Assembly: GCA_023150945.1 (NCBI GenBank)
Contig: JAKLJX010000034.1
Location: 1-57,650 of the forward strand
DNA length: 57,650 bases
Direction of reading: 5' to 3'
DNA from: a bacterium
GTDB taxonomy: Bacteria; Zhuqueibacterota; Zhuqueibacteria; Zhuqueibacterales; Zhuqueibacteraceae
The notes under the pieces were generated by a model. That model made no database searches. It worked only from the letters and a program-made list of their open reading frames with translations, and was not told where the DNA came from. Below are positions 18,579 through 26,140 of the stretch, one piece after another; position 1 is the first letter of the stretch; the number at the start of each line of letters is the position of its first letter. Position numbers and translations under genes: made by a program.

Positions 18579-19697
18579 ATGGCAGAGAATGACGTGCTGC
18601 ACCAGCACACCGCAAGCGCGCTGCAAGCCCGTAAAGCGCAGCCCGCGACGCACCGGGCACTGCTCGGGTTCGATGGCTTCGTCGACGAGATCGTCCGCAT
18701 TGTTGACAAACGCGAAGCGCTGGACCGCTACTCCCCCCTTCCCAGTATCGCCACCCTGGCCGATCGCGTCGCCGAGGCCGCCGGCAAGAGCACCAATCTC
18801 GAACTGGTGGTGCAGCAAATGAAGCTCGGCGGCAACGGCCCGATCATGGCCAATGCCCTGGCCGCTTTCGGGGTGGCGGTGACCTACATCGGCAATCTCG
18901 GTTATCCCAACGTCCATCCGGTGTTTCAGGAGCTGACCCGGCGGGCACACGTAATTTCCATTGCCGAACCCGGCCACACCGATGCCATCGAATTCGAAGA
19001 CGGCAAACTCATGCTGGGCAAGATCGCCTCGCTCAATGACATTACCTGGGAGAATCTGGTCGCGCGCGTCGGGCAGGAACAACTGCTGCGCTACCTGCAG
19101 GAATCCAGCCTGCTCGGTTTGGTGAATTGGACCATGATTCCCTACTTGTCGGACATCTGGCAGCATTTTTTGAAGGATCTCTGCCCGCACTTGACGCACC
19201 GGCCGCTGGTGTTCTTTGACCTCGCCGATCCCGCCAAACGCCTCACTGAAGACATTCACGCTGCGCTACACCTGCTCTCGCGCTTCGAACAGTATTTTCA
19301 CGTCATTCTCGGCGTGAACGAGAAGGAGAGCTACGAGCTGGCCGAGGTGCTCGGCATTCACGTGAAATATCAAACGCCGGAAGCCGTGGAAAAAATTGCG
19401 GTCGAGATGCGGGCCAAGCTGGGTATCGGCACGGTGGTGGTGCATCCACGGGAATATGCCGTGGCGGCCACCGAAGATGAGTTTGCCCGGGTCACCGGCC
19501 CGTTCACGCCGAAACCGTTGATCTCCACCGGCGGCGGTGATCATTTCAATGCCGGCTTTTGCCTGGGCGCGCTGCTGCAATTGCCGCTGGCTTCGTGTTT
19601 GTTGACCGGTGTCGCGACGTCGGGTTTCTATGTGCGCACGGCGCAGAGTCCGGCGGTCGACCAGCTTGTAGAGTTCATGCAGAATTGGCCGGCGTGA
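18579..19697 (+). CDS. PfkB-family carbohydrate kinase
   Basis: Encodes 372 residues with ribokinase-fold marks: the N-terminal LLGFDGFVDE, the substrate-side GGNGPIMANALAAFG (about residues 84-98) and the catalytic/anion-hole segment STGGGDHFNAGF, in which Asp is the general base. Such enzymes phosphorylate sugars or nucleosides with ATP. FDGFVDEI resembles the start of a subgroup acting on sugars other than ribose; the substrate cannot be assigned. AAAGGA sits 10 bases before the ATG. A 355-base hairpin repeat cluster separates it from a PurD-like ATP-grasp gene on the same strand, so a shared pathway is possible but not shown. Confidence 0.85.
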   Translation: MAENDVLHQHTASALQARKAQPATHRALLGFDGFVDEIVRIVDKREALDRYSPLPSIATLADRVAEAAGKSTNLELVVQQMKLGGNGPIMANALAAFGVAVTYIGNLGYPNVHPVFQELTRRAHVISIAEPGHTDAIEFEDGKLMLGKIASLNDITWENLVARVGQEQLLRYLQESSLLGLVNWTMIPYLSDIWQHFLKDLCPHLTHRPLVFFDLADPAKRLTEDIHAALHLLSRFEQYFHVILGVNEKESYELAEVLGIHVKYQTPEAVEKIAVEMRAKLGIGTVVVHPREYAVAATEDEFARVTGPFTPKPLISTGGGDHFNAGFCLGALLQLPLASCLLTGVATSGFYVRTAQSPAVDQLVEFMQNWPA

Positions 19698-19709
19698 GGT
19701 TTCGGTAAG

Positions 19710-20024
19710 GTTCAGTCAAGGCTCGGCCTTGACTTGCGAGAGTGTGAAACTGAAAGCGTGGACTGAATCATCATTGAGGAGTTTTGCACAACCTCCGAAT
19801 GCGATGGCCCAGCCATCGCGGAACGGATACAAGAAGCGCGGGGTGTTCAGTCAAGGTTTGGCCTTGACTTTCGAGGGCGCGAGTTCGAAGGCGCGGACCA
19901 AATTCTCGTTAGTGGGTGTTGCGCAACCTTCGAACGCGATGGCCCAGCCATCGCGGAGCGGATACAAGAAGCGATGGCCCAGCCATCGCTGAACGAATGC
20001 ATAAAACGACGGCCCGGCCGTCGT
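19710..20024. repeat. Tandem 135-base repeat with four conserved hairpins
   Basis: Two units with exact 135-base period (19710-19844 and 19845-19979) each carry TCAAGG-N5-CCTTGA (19716-19732, 19851-19867) and the 19-base hairpin GCGATGGCCCAGCCATCGC (19801-19819, 19936-19954). A third copy of that hairpin is at 19971-19989. A fourth at 20006-20024 reads ACGACGGCCCGGCCGTCGT: two stem pairs have changed on both arms together, so pairing is kept. The cluster resembles a REP/BIME-type element. No gene lies within 19698-20052. Confidence 0.85.
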
Positions 20025-20052
20025 TGAAACACTTTACCCCTGTTCCGTCACA

Positions 20053-21312
20053 ATGTCCACCTCTCCACATGTCCTGCTGCTCGGCGTCGGCGCTTTTGCG
20101 CATGCCGTCATGCGCATCTTGCGCGAAAACGGCGCCCGCGTGAGCTGCTATTTGACGCGCAGCTACGGCCATTACGGCCCCTCGCTCGAAGGCGAAGTCT
20201 ATCCCGCCTCCTACTTCCCCAGCCCGGTGCGCTTCGTGCGCGACAAGAAAGTCGATTTGTTGATTCCGATGTCGATCGACTGGCTGCAGCAGCCCTGGAC
20301 GGAAGAGTTGCTGTCGCTCGCGATTCCCATCTTCTCGCCGGCGGGCGAGGCCATGCGCCTCGAACGCGAGCGGGATTGGGCGCGCCAGCTCTGCCTGCAG
20401 TTCGGCATTCCCTTTCCGGTTTCTTATGTTGCCCGCAACCGGCTGGAGGCCGAAGCAATCCTCCAGCAGGATCCGCGACCCTACGTCATCAAGAATCCCT
20501 TGTGCTCGCCCACCAGCCCCATTCACACCATTGTTTGCGAAAGCGTCGAGGACACCCGGCATTGGCTGGAGCGCCTGGATTACGCGGAAGGCGTTTTTTT
20601 GCAGGAATACATGGGGCGCGCGGAGGCCGGCCACATTGCCGTGGTGAGCCACGGTGAAATTCACTCGCTGGTGACGAATCAGGAATACAAACGCGCGTTT
20701 GACGGCAATATGGGCATCGTCGCCGGCGCGCCACTTGGCGGGCTGGCGGAAAAGGATCCGCACGATCGCTACGGCCTGGCGGCGGAGTTGCTGCACCCCT
20801 TGTTGCCGTGGTTGCGCGCAACCGGTTTTCACGGCCCGGTGCAAGTCACCGCGGCGCTGCGCGATGGCCGCTGGCACGTGCTGGAATACAATGTGCGCAT
20901 GGGCGTGACCTCGACGCAGATGATTTTGCGCCTGCTGGCGAATCCCCTGGAAGTGATCGCGGCCACGGCGCGCAATCAGCCGGTCACGCCGCGATTTCAC
21001 GATTCCCTGCAATTCGGCTGCAATCTGACGTTGGCGGGTTACGGCTATCCTTACATCAGCATGCAAGGCCCGCGCCTGCCCGTGCGGCTGCTGGAGAAAC
21101 CCACCTGTGATATCTGGTGGAACGAAGTGGCGGAAGATGCCACCGGCGGGCTGGTGATGACCGGCCATCGCATCGCCGACATTGTTGCGCTCGCGGCGAC
21201 GTTGCCGGCCGCCATCGAACTCGCCTATGAAAACATCCGCAAGATCAAATGCCTGAGCAGCTACTACCGCACCGATATCGGCATGAGTCTGTGGCCACCG
21301 GGAAAGGAGTGA
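20053..21312 (+). CDS. Divergent PurD-like ATP-grasp enzyme
   Basis: Encodes 419 residues, the length of phosphoribosylamine-glycine ligase (PurD). Order matches PurD: an N-terminal Rossmann-like segment LLLGVGAFAHAV in place of the usual GSGGREHAL, an ATP-grasp domain with FDGNMGIVAGAP in place of the TGGMGAYSP type, LEYNVRMG with the Glu-x-Asn metal ligands, and a C-terminus ending YRTDIG like PurD. However, the normal GDPETQ after the Glu-x-Asn motif is GVTSTQ here, and GREHA is not kept. Both changes lie at the active site, so the substrate is probably not plain phosphoribosylamine plus glycine. It is followed after 5 bases by a secreted protein gene with a ribosome-binding site overlapping its stop. 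Confidence 0.72.
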   Translation: MSTSPHVLLLGVGAFAHAVMRILRENGARVSCYLTRSYGHYGPSLEGEVYPASYFPSPVRFVRDKKVDLLIPMSIDWLQQPWTEELLSLAIPIFSPAGEAMRLERERDWARQLCLQFGIPFPVSYVARNRLEAEAILQQDPRPYVIKNPLCSPTSPIHTIVCESVEDTRHWLERLDYAEGVFLQEYMGRAEAGHIAVVSHGEIHSLVTNQEYKRAFDGNMGIVAGAPLGGLAEKDPHDRYGLAAELLHPLLPWLRATGFHGPVQVTAALRDGRWHVLEYNVRMGVTSTQMILRLLANPLEVIAATARNQPVTPRFHDSLQFGCNLTLAGYGYPYISMQGPRLPVRLLEKPTCDIWWNEVAEDATGGLVMTGHRIADIVALAATLPAAIELAYENIRKIKCLSSYYRTDIGMSLWPPGKE

Positions 21313-21317
21313 CCGCC

Positions 21318-22523
21318 ATGACCTTCATCCGTTGCAGTTTTGTCTCTCTGCTTTTGTCAGTGGTGTTGGCGCAGGGCCAGACGAATTTCACGCTGCGCCT
21401 GCAGAATGAATCCCGGCAGGTGGCGGGTACGCCCATGATCGATCGCGCCGGTGAAACCGTTGCCTGGCGCGCGGCCGGCAGTTTGACCTGGCAGAATCAA
21501 CACGGCAGCAGCCTGCTCACGCAGCCGGGCCGCTTCCTGAAGCACGCGTTGAGCGCAAATGGCGAAACACTGGCGGTTTTGGAAATGGCAGCGCCCGACA
21601 CGCTGGTGCTGACGTGGTTCGATCAACATGGCCTCGCCCTTGGCCGTCACACCTTGCAGCGGCATGAAGACGATCCCCTGCCGCAAGTTTGTTTGAGCAA
21701 GCAGGGCACGGCCGTGGTGGTCGCCCAGCCGGCCACGGCGCACGTGACGTTTCTCGCGGGCAACGGTGCGGCGCCACGCGTTCAGCCGCTTTTTGATGAA
21801 GCCGCGTACGCGAATGAGCGGCCGCTGTTCGTGGCGGCGGGCGAGCAGAGCTTTGTCGTGCTCAGTCAGCGCGAAGTTTCGAACGGCCAGCGGCCGGGAC
21901 AGCCGGTGTTGATCTGTTTTTCGCATGATGGCCAGGAACGCTGGCGCCGCGAGCTGCCTGCGGGCACCGCCGGCGGCTTGGAGGTGTCGCGCAACGGTGA
22001 ATGGATCGTTGCGAGCCGCTATCAGGTGGATAGTGCCACAGGTGCGGTGGAGTCTGCGATGGTGTTGTTCGATCGCGAGGGCGTGCAGCAGGCCACAACC
22101 GCCGGACTTTTTCGCCAGGCCCGGTTTTCCGAGAACGGCGAGCGATTGTTCGTGATGGATCGCCGCCAGGTTCGCCTGCTCAAGCTGCCGGGCCTCAGCA
22201 CCATCTGGCAGAGTTCACTGACCGGTCGCCAAGAGATGTTCGTCGATATTGCCATGGACCCGGCGGGCCGCGACCACTTCTTTGCCCTGGCGGCGGTGAG
22301 CACTTTCAAGAACGACCGCTTCGTTTTCGAACGCGGGCGCTTGATCAAATTCACCGCCGGCCGGCAACATACCAGCATGCGCCTGTCAAGTGATTTGGTG
22401 AATCCCGCGCTGGCCTTTTCCGCGGCGGGGCAGCGGCTGCTGCTGGCGGCGGACGGTCTGGTGCAGCGCTACACCGTCGTGAGTGTGGTGCGGACGCCGG
22501 GGAAGCGTGCAATCAGACAATAA
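21318..22523 (+). CDS. Secreted beta-propeller-like protein of unknown function
   Basis: Encodes 401 residues from ATG 21318, which has AAAGGAG at 21303-21309. A signal peptide is clear (about residues 1-20, SLLLSVVLAQGQ). The rest is a run of beta-rich repeats of about 40-50 residues with patterns such as LSANGETLAVLEM, VSRNGEWIVASRY, FSENGERLFVMD and FSAAGQRLLLAA, as in WD40-like or PQQ-like propellers. No catalytic motif was seen. It is probably co-transcribed with the PurD-like gene before it and the M23-type gene after it. Confidence 0.68.
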   Translation: MTFIRCSFVSLLLSVVLAQGQTNFTLRLQNESRQVAGTPMIDRAGETVAWRAAGSLTWQNQHGSSLLTQPGRFLKHALSANGETLAVLEMAAPDTLVLTWFDQHGLALGRHTLQRHEDDPLPQVCLSKQGTAVVVAQPATAHVTFLAGNGAAPRVQPLFDEAAYANERPLFVAAGEQSFVVLSQREVSNGQRPGQPVLICFSHDGQERWRRELPAGTAGGLEVSRNGEWIVASRYQVDSATGAVESAMVLFDREGVQQATTAGLFRQARFSENGERLFVMDRRQVRLLKLPGLSTIWQSSLTGRQEMFVDIAMDPAGRDHFFALAAVSTFKNDRFVFERGRLIKFTAGRQHTSMRLSSDLVNPALAFSAAGQRLLLAADGLVQRYTVVSVVRTPGKRAIRQ

Positions 22524-22589
22524 GACCACAGCGTGCCGCTGCCGCCGTTTTCACGCCCCTTTCACTGCAAGCCTGCGCGAGTCATTGCC

Positions 22590-24812
22590 ATGATGCCAAA
22601 ACTGCTTGTTCTGCTCTTGCTGCTCTATCCCCTCACCGCCGGCGCGCAGTTTCCGTGGCCGGTGACGCCGTTTCAAGAAACGCATGTCATCACCGGCACC
22701 TTTTGTGAATATCGCGACACCGCGCCGGCGCCGCACTATCACAACGGCACAGATATTCCCAAGGAAGACCGCTCGCCGGTCTATCCCTGCGCCGACGGCA
22801 TCGTCACTGCCATCGATCCCACCGGCAGCAGTGCCTATGTGCGCGTGGGCCGTTTTGCTTATGTTCATATCGCGCCCAACCCGGCGTTGAGCCTCGGCGA
22901 TTCCGTGTTTAAATCCGAGACCGTGCTCGGCACCATTCTCGACGGCCTGGGGCATGTACACTTGACCGAGGGACAGGTGGGCAGCGAAGTAAACGCCCTG
23001 CGCATAAGCACGGGCCTGGCGCCCTACGTTGACACCTGGGCGCCGGTGATCAATTTCGTCAAGCTCTTTCTCACCGGCACCAACTCGGAATTCACCGGCG
23101 GCAACGTCAGCAGCCGCGTGGATATCGTGGCCCACCTCTCCGAACGCAACGGCCCGCCCGGCAGCTCGAGTTCCGTGCTCAACAACGGCGCCTACAAAGT
23201 CGGCTATCGCATTCTTACTGCCAATCGCGATTCGGTCGTTTACCTGCCGCCCACCAACGGCGTGCGTTTCCAATTTGATCGCAAGCCTTCCGGCGACGTG
23301 CACTACACGTTTCATCCGTCCTATTCTTCCACCAGCATGCATGTGTACTACGTCAGCAACACCGCCAACGGCCGTGCTTACTGGGACACGGAAACCCTGC
23401 CGCCCGGCAATTACATGCTGCACGTCTTCGCCGAAGACACGTATGGCAATGCCGGCAATGCCTACGTGCCGGTGCAGATTTCAAAAAAGGATTTGCTCGC
23501 GCCCGCGCGTCCCCTTTTGCTGTCAATTTCGAAACCGGCGACGCCTGTGGCGCGCTGGCTTGCCAACAGCGAGGTTGATTTGCGTGGTTACCGCCTCTAT
23601 GCCTCTGCTGAGAATGTCAATGCCTGGCAGCTCGCGCTTGATGAAACCACTCTGCCGCGGAATGTCACCTCCGCCAGCCTGGCAATGCCTGCCCATGACG
23701 CGTATTACCGCCTGACGGCCGTTGACACCACCGCGCCGCCGAATGAAAGTCCCTATTCCGATGTTTATGGCTTGGCGTCTTCGCCGCGGCCGGAGCGCAT
23801 TTTGATCGTCGATGGCTTTGACCGCTTTGGCAATTCCGGCAGTTGGTCGCAGCCGTGGCACTATTTCGTTTTTCATCACGGCGATGCGATTGCAGCGGCC
23901 GGCTTTGCCTTTGAAAGCTGCGCGAATGAGGAAATCATCTCCGGCGCGATCAAACTCGCAGACTACCAGGCAGTGTTTTGGCTGCTCGGAGATGAATCCA
24001 CTACCGATGAAACCTTCAACGACACGGAACAGGCGCGGGTCAAGGCCTATCTGCAAAACGGCGGCAAACTCTTTGTCTCGGGTTCGGAAGTGGCGTGGGA
24101 TTTGGACACGGCGGCGCGCGGCACGGCCGGCGATGAAGCGTTTTTGCGCGATTATCTCAGGGCCGACTATGTCGCGGATGATGCCAATAACACGACCGTG
24201 ACCGGCGAGGCCGGCGGTATCTTTGCAGGATTGAATTTCACCTACGGCAGTCTGCCCTATATTGAAGACTATCCTGATGCCATTGCCCCCGTCGCTGGCA
24301 GCACGGCTTGCCTGCGCTACGGCAACGGCCAGATCGCGGGCGTGCAGTTCGAAGGTGTGTTTCCGAACGGCACGCAGCCGGGCAAGCTGGTTTATCTCGG
24401 CTTTCCTTTCGAAACGATTTCCGCGGCCACGGCGCGCGGCGAGCTGATGCAGCGCGTGCTGGCCTTCTTTTTCCCCGGTGCCACCGCGGTGGCGGACGCG
24501 CCGGCTTCAGACATTCCACGGGAATTCGTTCTCTATCAGAACTATCCGAATCCGTTTAATCCTGCCACCACGATTCGTTTCGGTTTGCCCGCAGCCGCTT
24601 CCGTTCGTTTGGAAATTTTTGACATGCTTGGCCGCCGCGTGCGCACATGGCCGGCGCGGGTTTATCAGGCAGGCATTCACAGCTTGAGTTGGGAAGGGAA
24701 AACTGACGCAGGCGTCACCGTTACCAGCGGTGAATACTTCTTGCGTATGGTGGCGGAGGCGAATGGGCGAGAGAAGATTAGCAGAGTAATTAAGTTGAGT
24801 TTTGTGCGATAA
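22590..24812 (+). CDS. Secreted M23-type peptidase with amidotransferase-like and sorting domains
   Basis: Encodes 740 residues from ATG 22590; ATG 22593 and GTG 22533 are alternatives. A signal peptide ends near YPLTAGAQ. A LytM/M23-like domain (about 30-135) keeps the zinc pattern HNGTD and HVHL, so it may be an active metallopeptidase cutting peptidoglycan peptides or secreted proteins. A beta-rich region follows, then a Rossmann-like segment (about 400-590) starting RILIVDGFDRFG with LADYQAVFWLLGDE and YLQNGGKLFVSGSE, similar to class I amidotransferase-like folds but without a visible Cys nucleophile motif. The last 95 residues, from YPNPFNPATTIRFGLP, form a type A sorting domain. Confidence 0.78.
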   Translation: MMPKLLVLLLLLYPLTAGAQFPWPVTPFQETHVITGTFCEYRDTAPAPHYHNGTDIPKEDRSPVYPCADGIVTAIDPTGSSAYVRVGRFAYVHIAPNPALSLGDSVFKSETVLGTILDGLGHVHLTEGQVGSEVNALRISTGLAPYVDTWAPVINFVKLFLTGTNSEFTGGNVSSRVDIVAHLSERNGPPGSSSSVLNNGAYKVGYRILTANRDSVVYLPPTNGVRFQFDRKPSGDVHYTFHPSYSSTSMHVYYVSNTANGRAYWDTETLPPGNYMLHVFAEDTYGNAGNAYVPVQISKKDLLAPARPLLLSISKPATPVARWLANSEVDLRGYRLYASAENVNAWQLALDETTLPRNVTSASLAMPAHDAYYRLTAVDTTAPPNESPYSDVYGLASSPRPERILIVDGFDRFGNSGSWSQPWHYFVFHHGDAIAAAGFAFESCANEEIISGAIKLADYQAVFWLLGDESTTDETFNDTEQARVKAYLQNGGKLFVSGSEVAWDLDTAARGTAGDEAFLRDYLRADYVADDANNTTVTGEAGGIFAGLNFTYGSLPYIEDYPDAIAPVAGSTACLRYGNGQIAGVQFEGVFPNGTQPGKLVYLGFPFETISAATARGELMQRVLAFFFPGATAVADAPASDIPREFVLYQNYPNPFNPATTIRFGLPAAASVRLEIFDMLGRRVRTWPARVYQAGIHSLSWEGKTDAGVTVTSGEYFLRMVAEANGREKISRVIKLSFVR

Positions 24813-24886
24813 CTCCCAACGCGGCCGAGCTGCAACCCGAGAAGGTCATCTGGAGAAGACAGAACAGACAGAGAGAGTCGTGTTTG

Positions 24887-24905
24887 GAGGCTCTACTTTA
24901 GCCTC
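24887..24905. other. Short hairpin after the M23-type gene
   Basis: GAGGCT (24887-24892) pairs with AGCCTC (24900-24905) across a 7-base loop, between two convergent genes. No T-run follows on either strand, so it is at best a weak terminator. The CTTTAGCCTC motif also occurs as a dispersed repeat in many environmental genomes. Confidence 0.35.
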
Positions 24906-24920
24906 AAAAGAGGGTTCCAA

Positions 24921-25073
24921 TCATCGCCGGCTGCGCAGGAATCCGATCAAAGCGCCGAGTGCGATGCCTATTCCCACGCCCACGCCGATGTTGTGCATGA
25001 CGACGCCCATGCCGGCGCCCAGGGCAGCACCCAAAGCAATCCATCGTCCCAGTTCGTTTCTTGGGCGATTCAT
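24921..25073 (-). CDS. Small glycine-zipper membrane protein (50 residues)
   Basis: An open frame of 50 codons plus TGA, read on the minus strand from ATG 25073. The product starts MNRPRNELGRWIALG and continues with glycines spaced in a membrane-helix pattern (GAALGAGMG, GVGVGIGIALGALIG), then ends FLRSRR. This is the pattern of glycine-zipper single-pass or hairpin proteins. AAAGGAAAG lies just upstream of the ATG. It begins 22 bases after the stop of the DinB-domain gene on the same strand, so it is probably the last gene of that operon. Its function is unknown; it is easily missed because of its size. Confidence 0.7.
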   Translation of the reverse strand: MNRPRNELGRWIALGAALGAGMGVVMHNIGVGVGIGIALGALIGFLRSRR

Positions 25074-25095
25074 CTCTCTTTCCTTTCTGATTGGT

Positions 25096-26055
25096 TCATC
25101 CCGCCTCCCTCACAAAGACCACATAATCGGTATTCACCGGCTCGTCGCCGGCGCGTCGCAACTCCCACGCAATCTGGCCGCGGTGATAGGCGCCGTGCAG
25201 CACCACCTGCGCGAGAATGTCGGCGGCCACCGAGTGAAATTCCATCCCCTTGCTGTTGCGGTAGGTGATAATCGCCGCCAGGCTCTCCTCAGCCGATTCC
25301 TCCAAATAGCTTTGATAACCTGCGGCGTTGGCTTCGAGCAATCGCATGCAGGCCGGCAACGCCAGATCGGGCCAAATCGCCAGGCCGGCACTGTCCTCCC
25401 CCCGCAGGCGTGTCAGCCACACCTGCTCGGCTGCCAGCAAATGCGCCAAAAAGCGCAGAACCGTGGGCGCGGCCGGCGCCATCTGCAAAAGCTGCAGCAC
25501 ATTGTTGTTCGCCCAGCGCACATAGTGAAAGAGCCGAGTAAGATATTTTTTGCCGGGGGGACTGCCGGCAGCCGGCTCGTGGCCCTCGCGCGCAAAGGTG
25601 ATGAAATCCGTGTTGACCGGTTCACTGCCGGTTTGGCGCACTGCCAAAGCAAGCTGGCCGCGATGATACGATCCGTGCATCGCCACGTGCAGGAACAAAT
25701 CCGCCGTGGAAGTGTGCTGCACTGCGCCGCGGCTGTTGCGATAGCTCACGACATGATCGAAATCGGCAGCAGCCTGCTCCGCCAGAAATTCCGCATAGCC
25801 AGTCTGATTGGCGCGCGCCAGCGGCGGCAGCGCAGCCGCTTCGAGCTCGGGCCAGAAATCCTGCGGCCAGGGATTCCTGCCGCGCATGCGTTCGAGATAG
25901 ATTTGCTCGGTGGTCAGAAGATGCCCGGCGAGACGCCCGAGCCGCGGCGCTGCCTCCGGCAACTGCTGCAGCATGGTCAGCGCGCGTTGGTTGGCCCAAT
26001 CCGCATGCTGGCGCATGCGCTGAAAGAAAGTCGTGGTCATAGTTGTTGCAGACAT
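25096..26055 (-). CDS. Tandem DinB-domain protein
   Basis: Encodes 319 residues made of two DinB/YfiT-type four-helix domains in a row (about 8-150 and 165-315). Each keeps the presumed metal triad: LAGHLLTTEQ with HGSYHRGQ in the first, LAHLLAAEQ with HGAYHRGQ in the second. Both halves also end alike (GSEPVNTDFITFARE and GDEPVNTDYVVFVRE), so an internal gene duplication is clear. DinB-like proteins often bind a metal and act as thiol-dependent S-transferases or have unknown roles; single domains of about 150-170 residues are the norm. It follows ilvE after 85 bases on the minus strand. Confidence 0.83.
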   Translation of the reverse strand: MSATTMTTTFFQRMRQHADWANQRALTMLQQLPEAAPRLGRLAGHLLTTEQIYLERMRGRNPWPQDFWPELEAAALPPLARANQTGYAEFLAEQAAADFDHVVSYRNSRGAVQHTSTADLFLHVAMHGSYHRGQLALAVRQTGSEPVNTDFITFAREGHEPAAGSPPGKKYLTRLFHYVRWANNNVLQLLQMAPAAPTVLRFLAHLLAAEQVWLTRLRGEDSAGLAIWPDLALPACMRLLEANAAGYQSYLEESAEESLAAIITYRNSKGMEFHSVAADILAQVVLHGAYHRGQIAWELRRAGDEPVNTDYVVFVREAG

Positions 26056-26140
26056 GGTTGAAAAGTTCTTCCGCGCGCAGGAGATCCGGCCACGCCGGTG
26101 CCGAAGTGCAGGCGGATCATCGTCACAACTTGAAATCGCC

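Noticed and set aside
19710-20024. CRISPR array
   Set aside because: Only two units of 135 bases with conserved inner sequence, no short repeats with unique spacers of constant length, and no cas genes.
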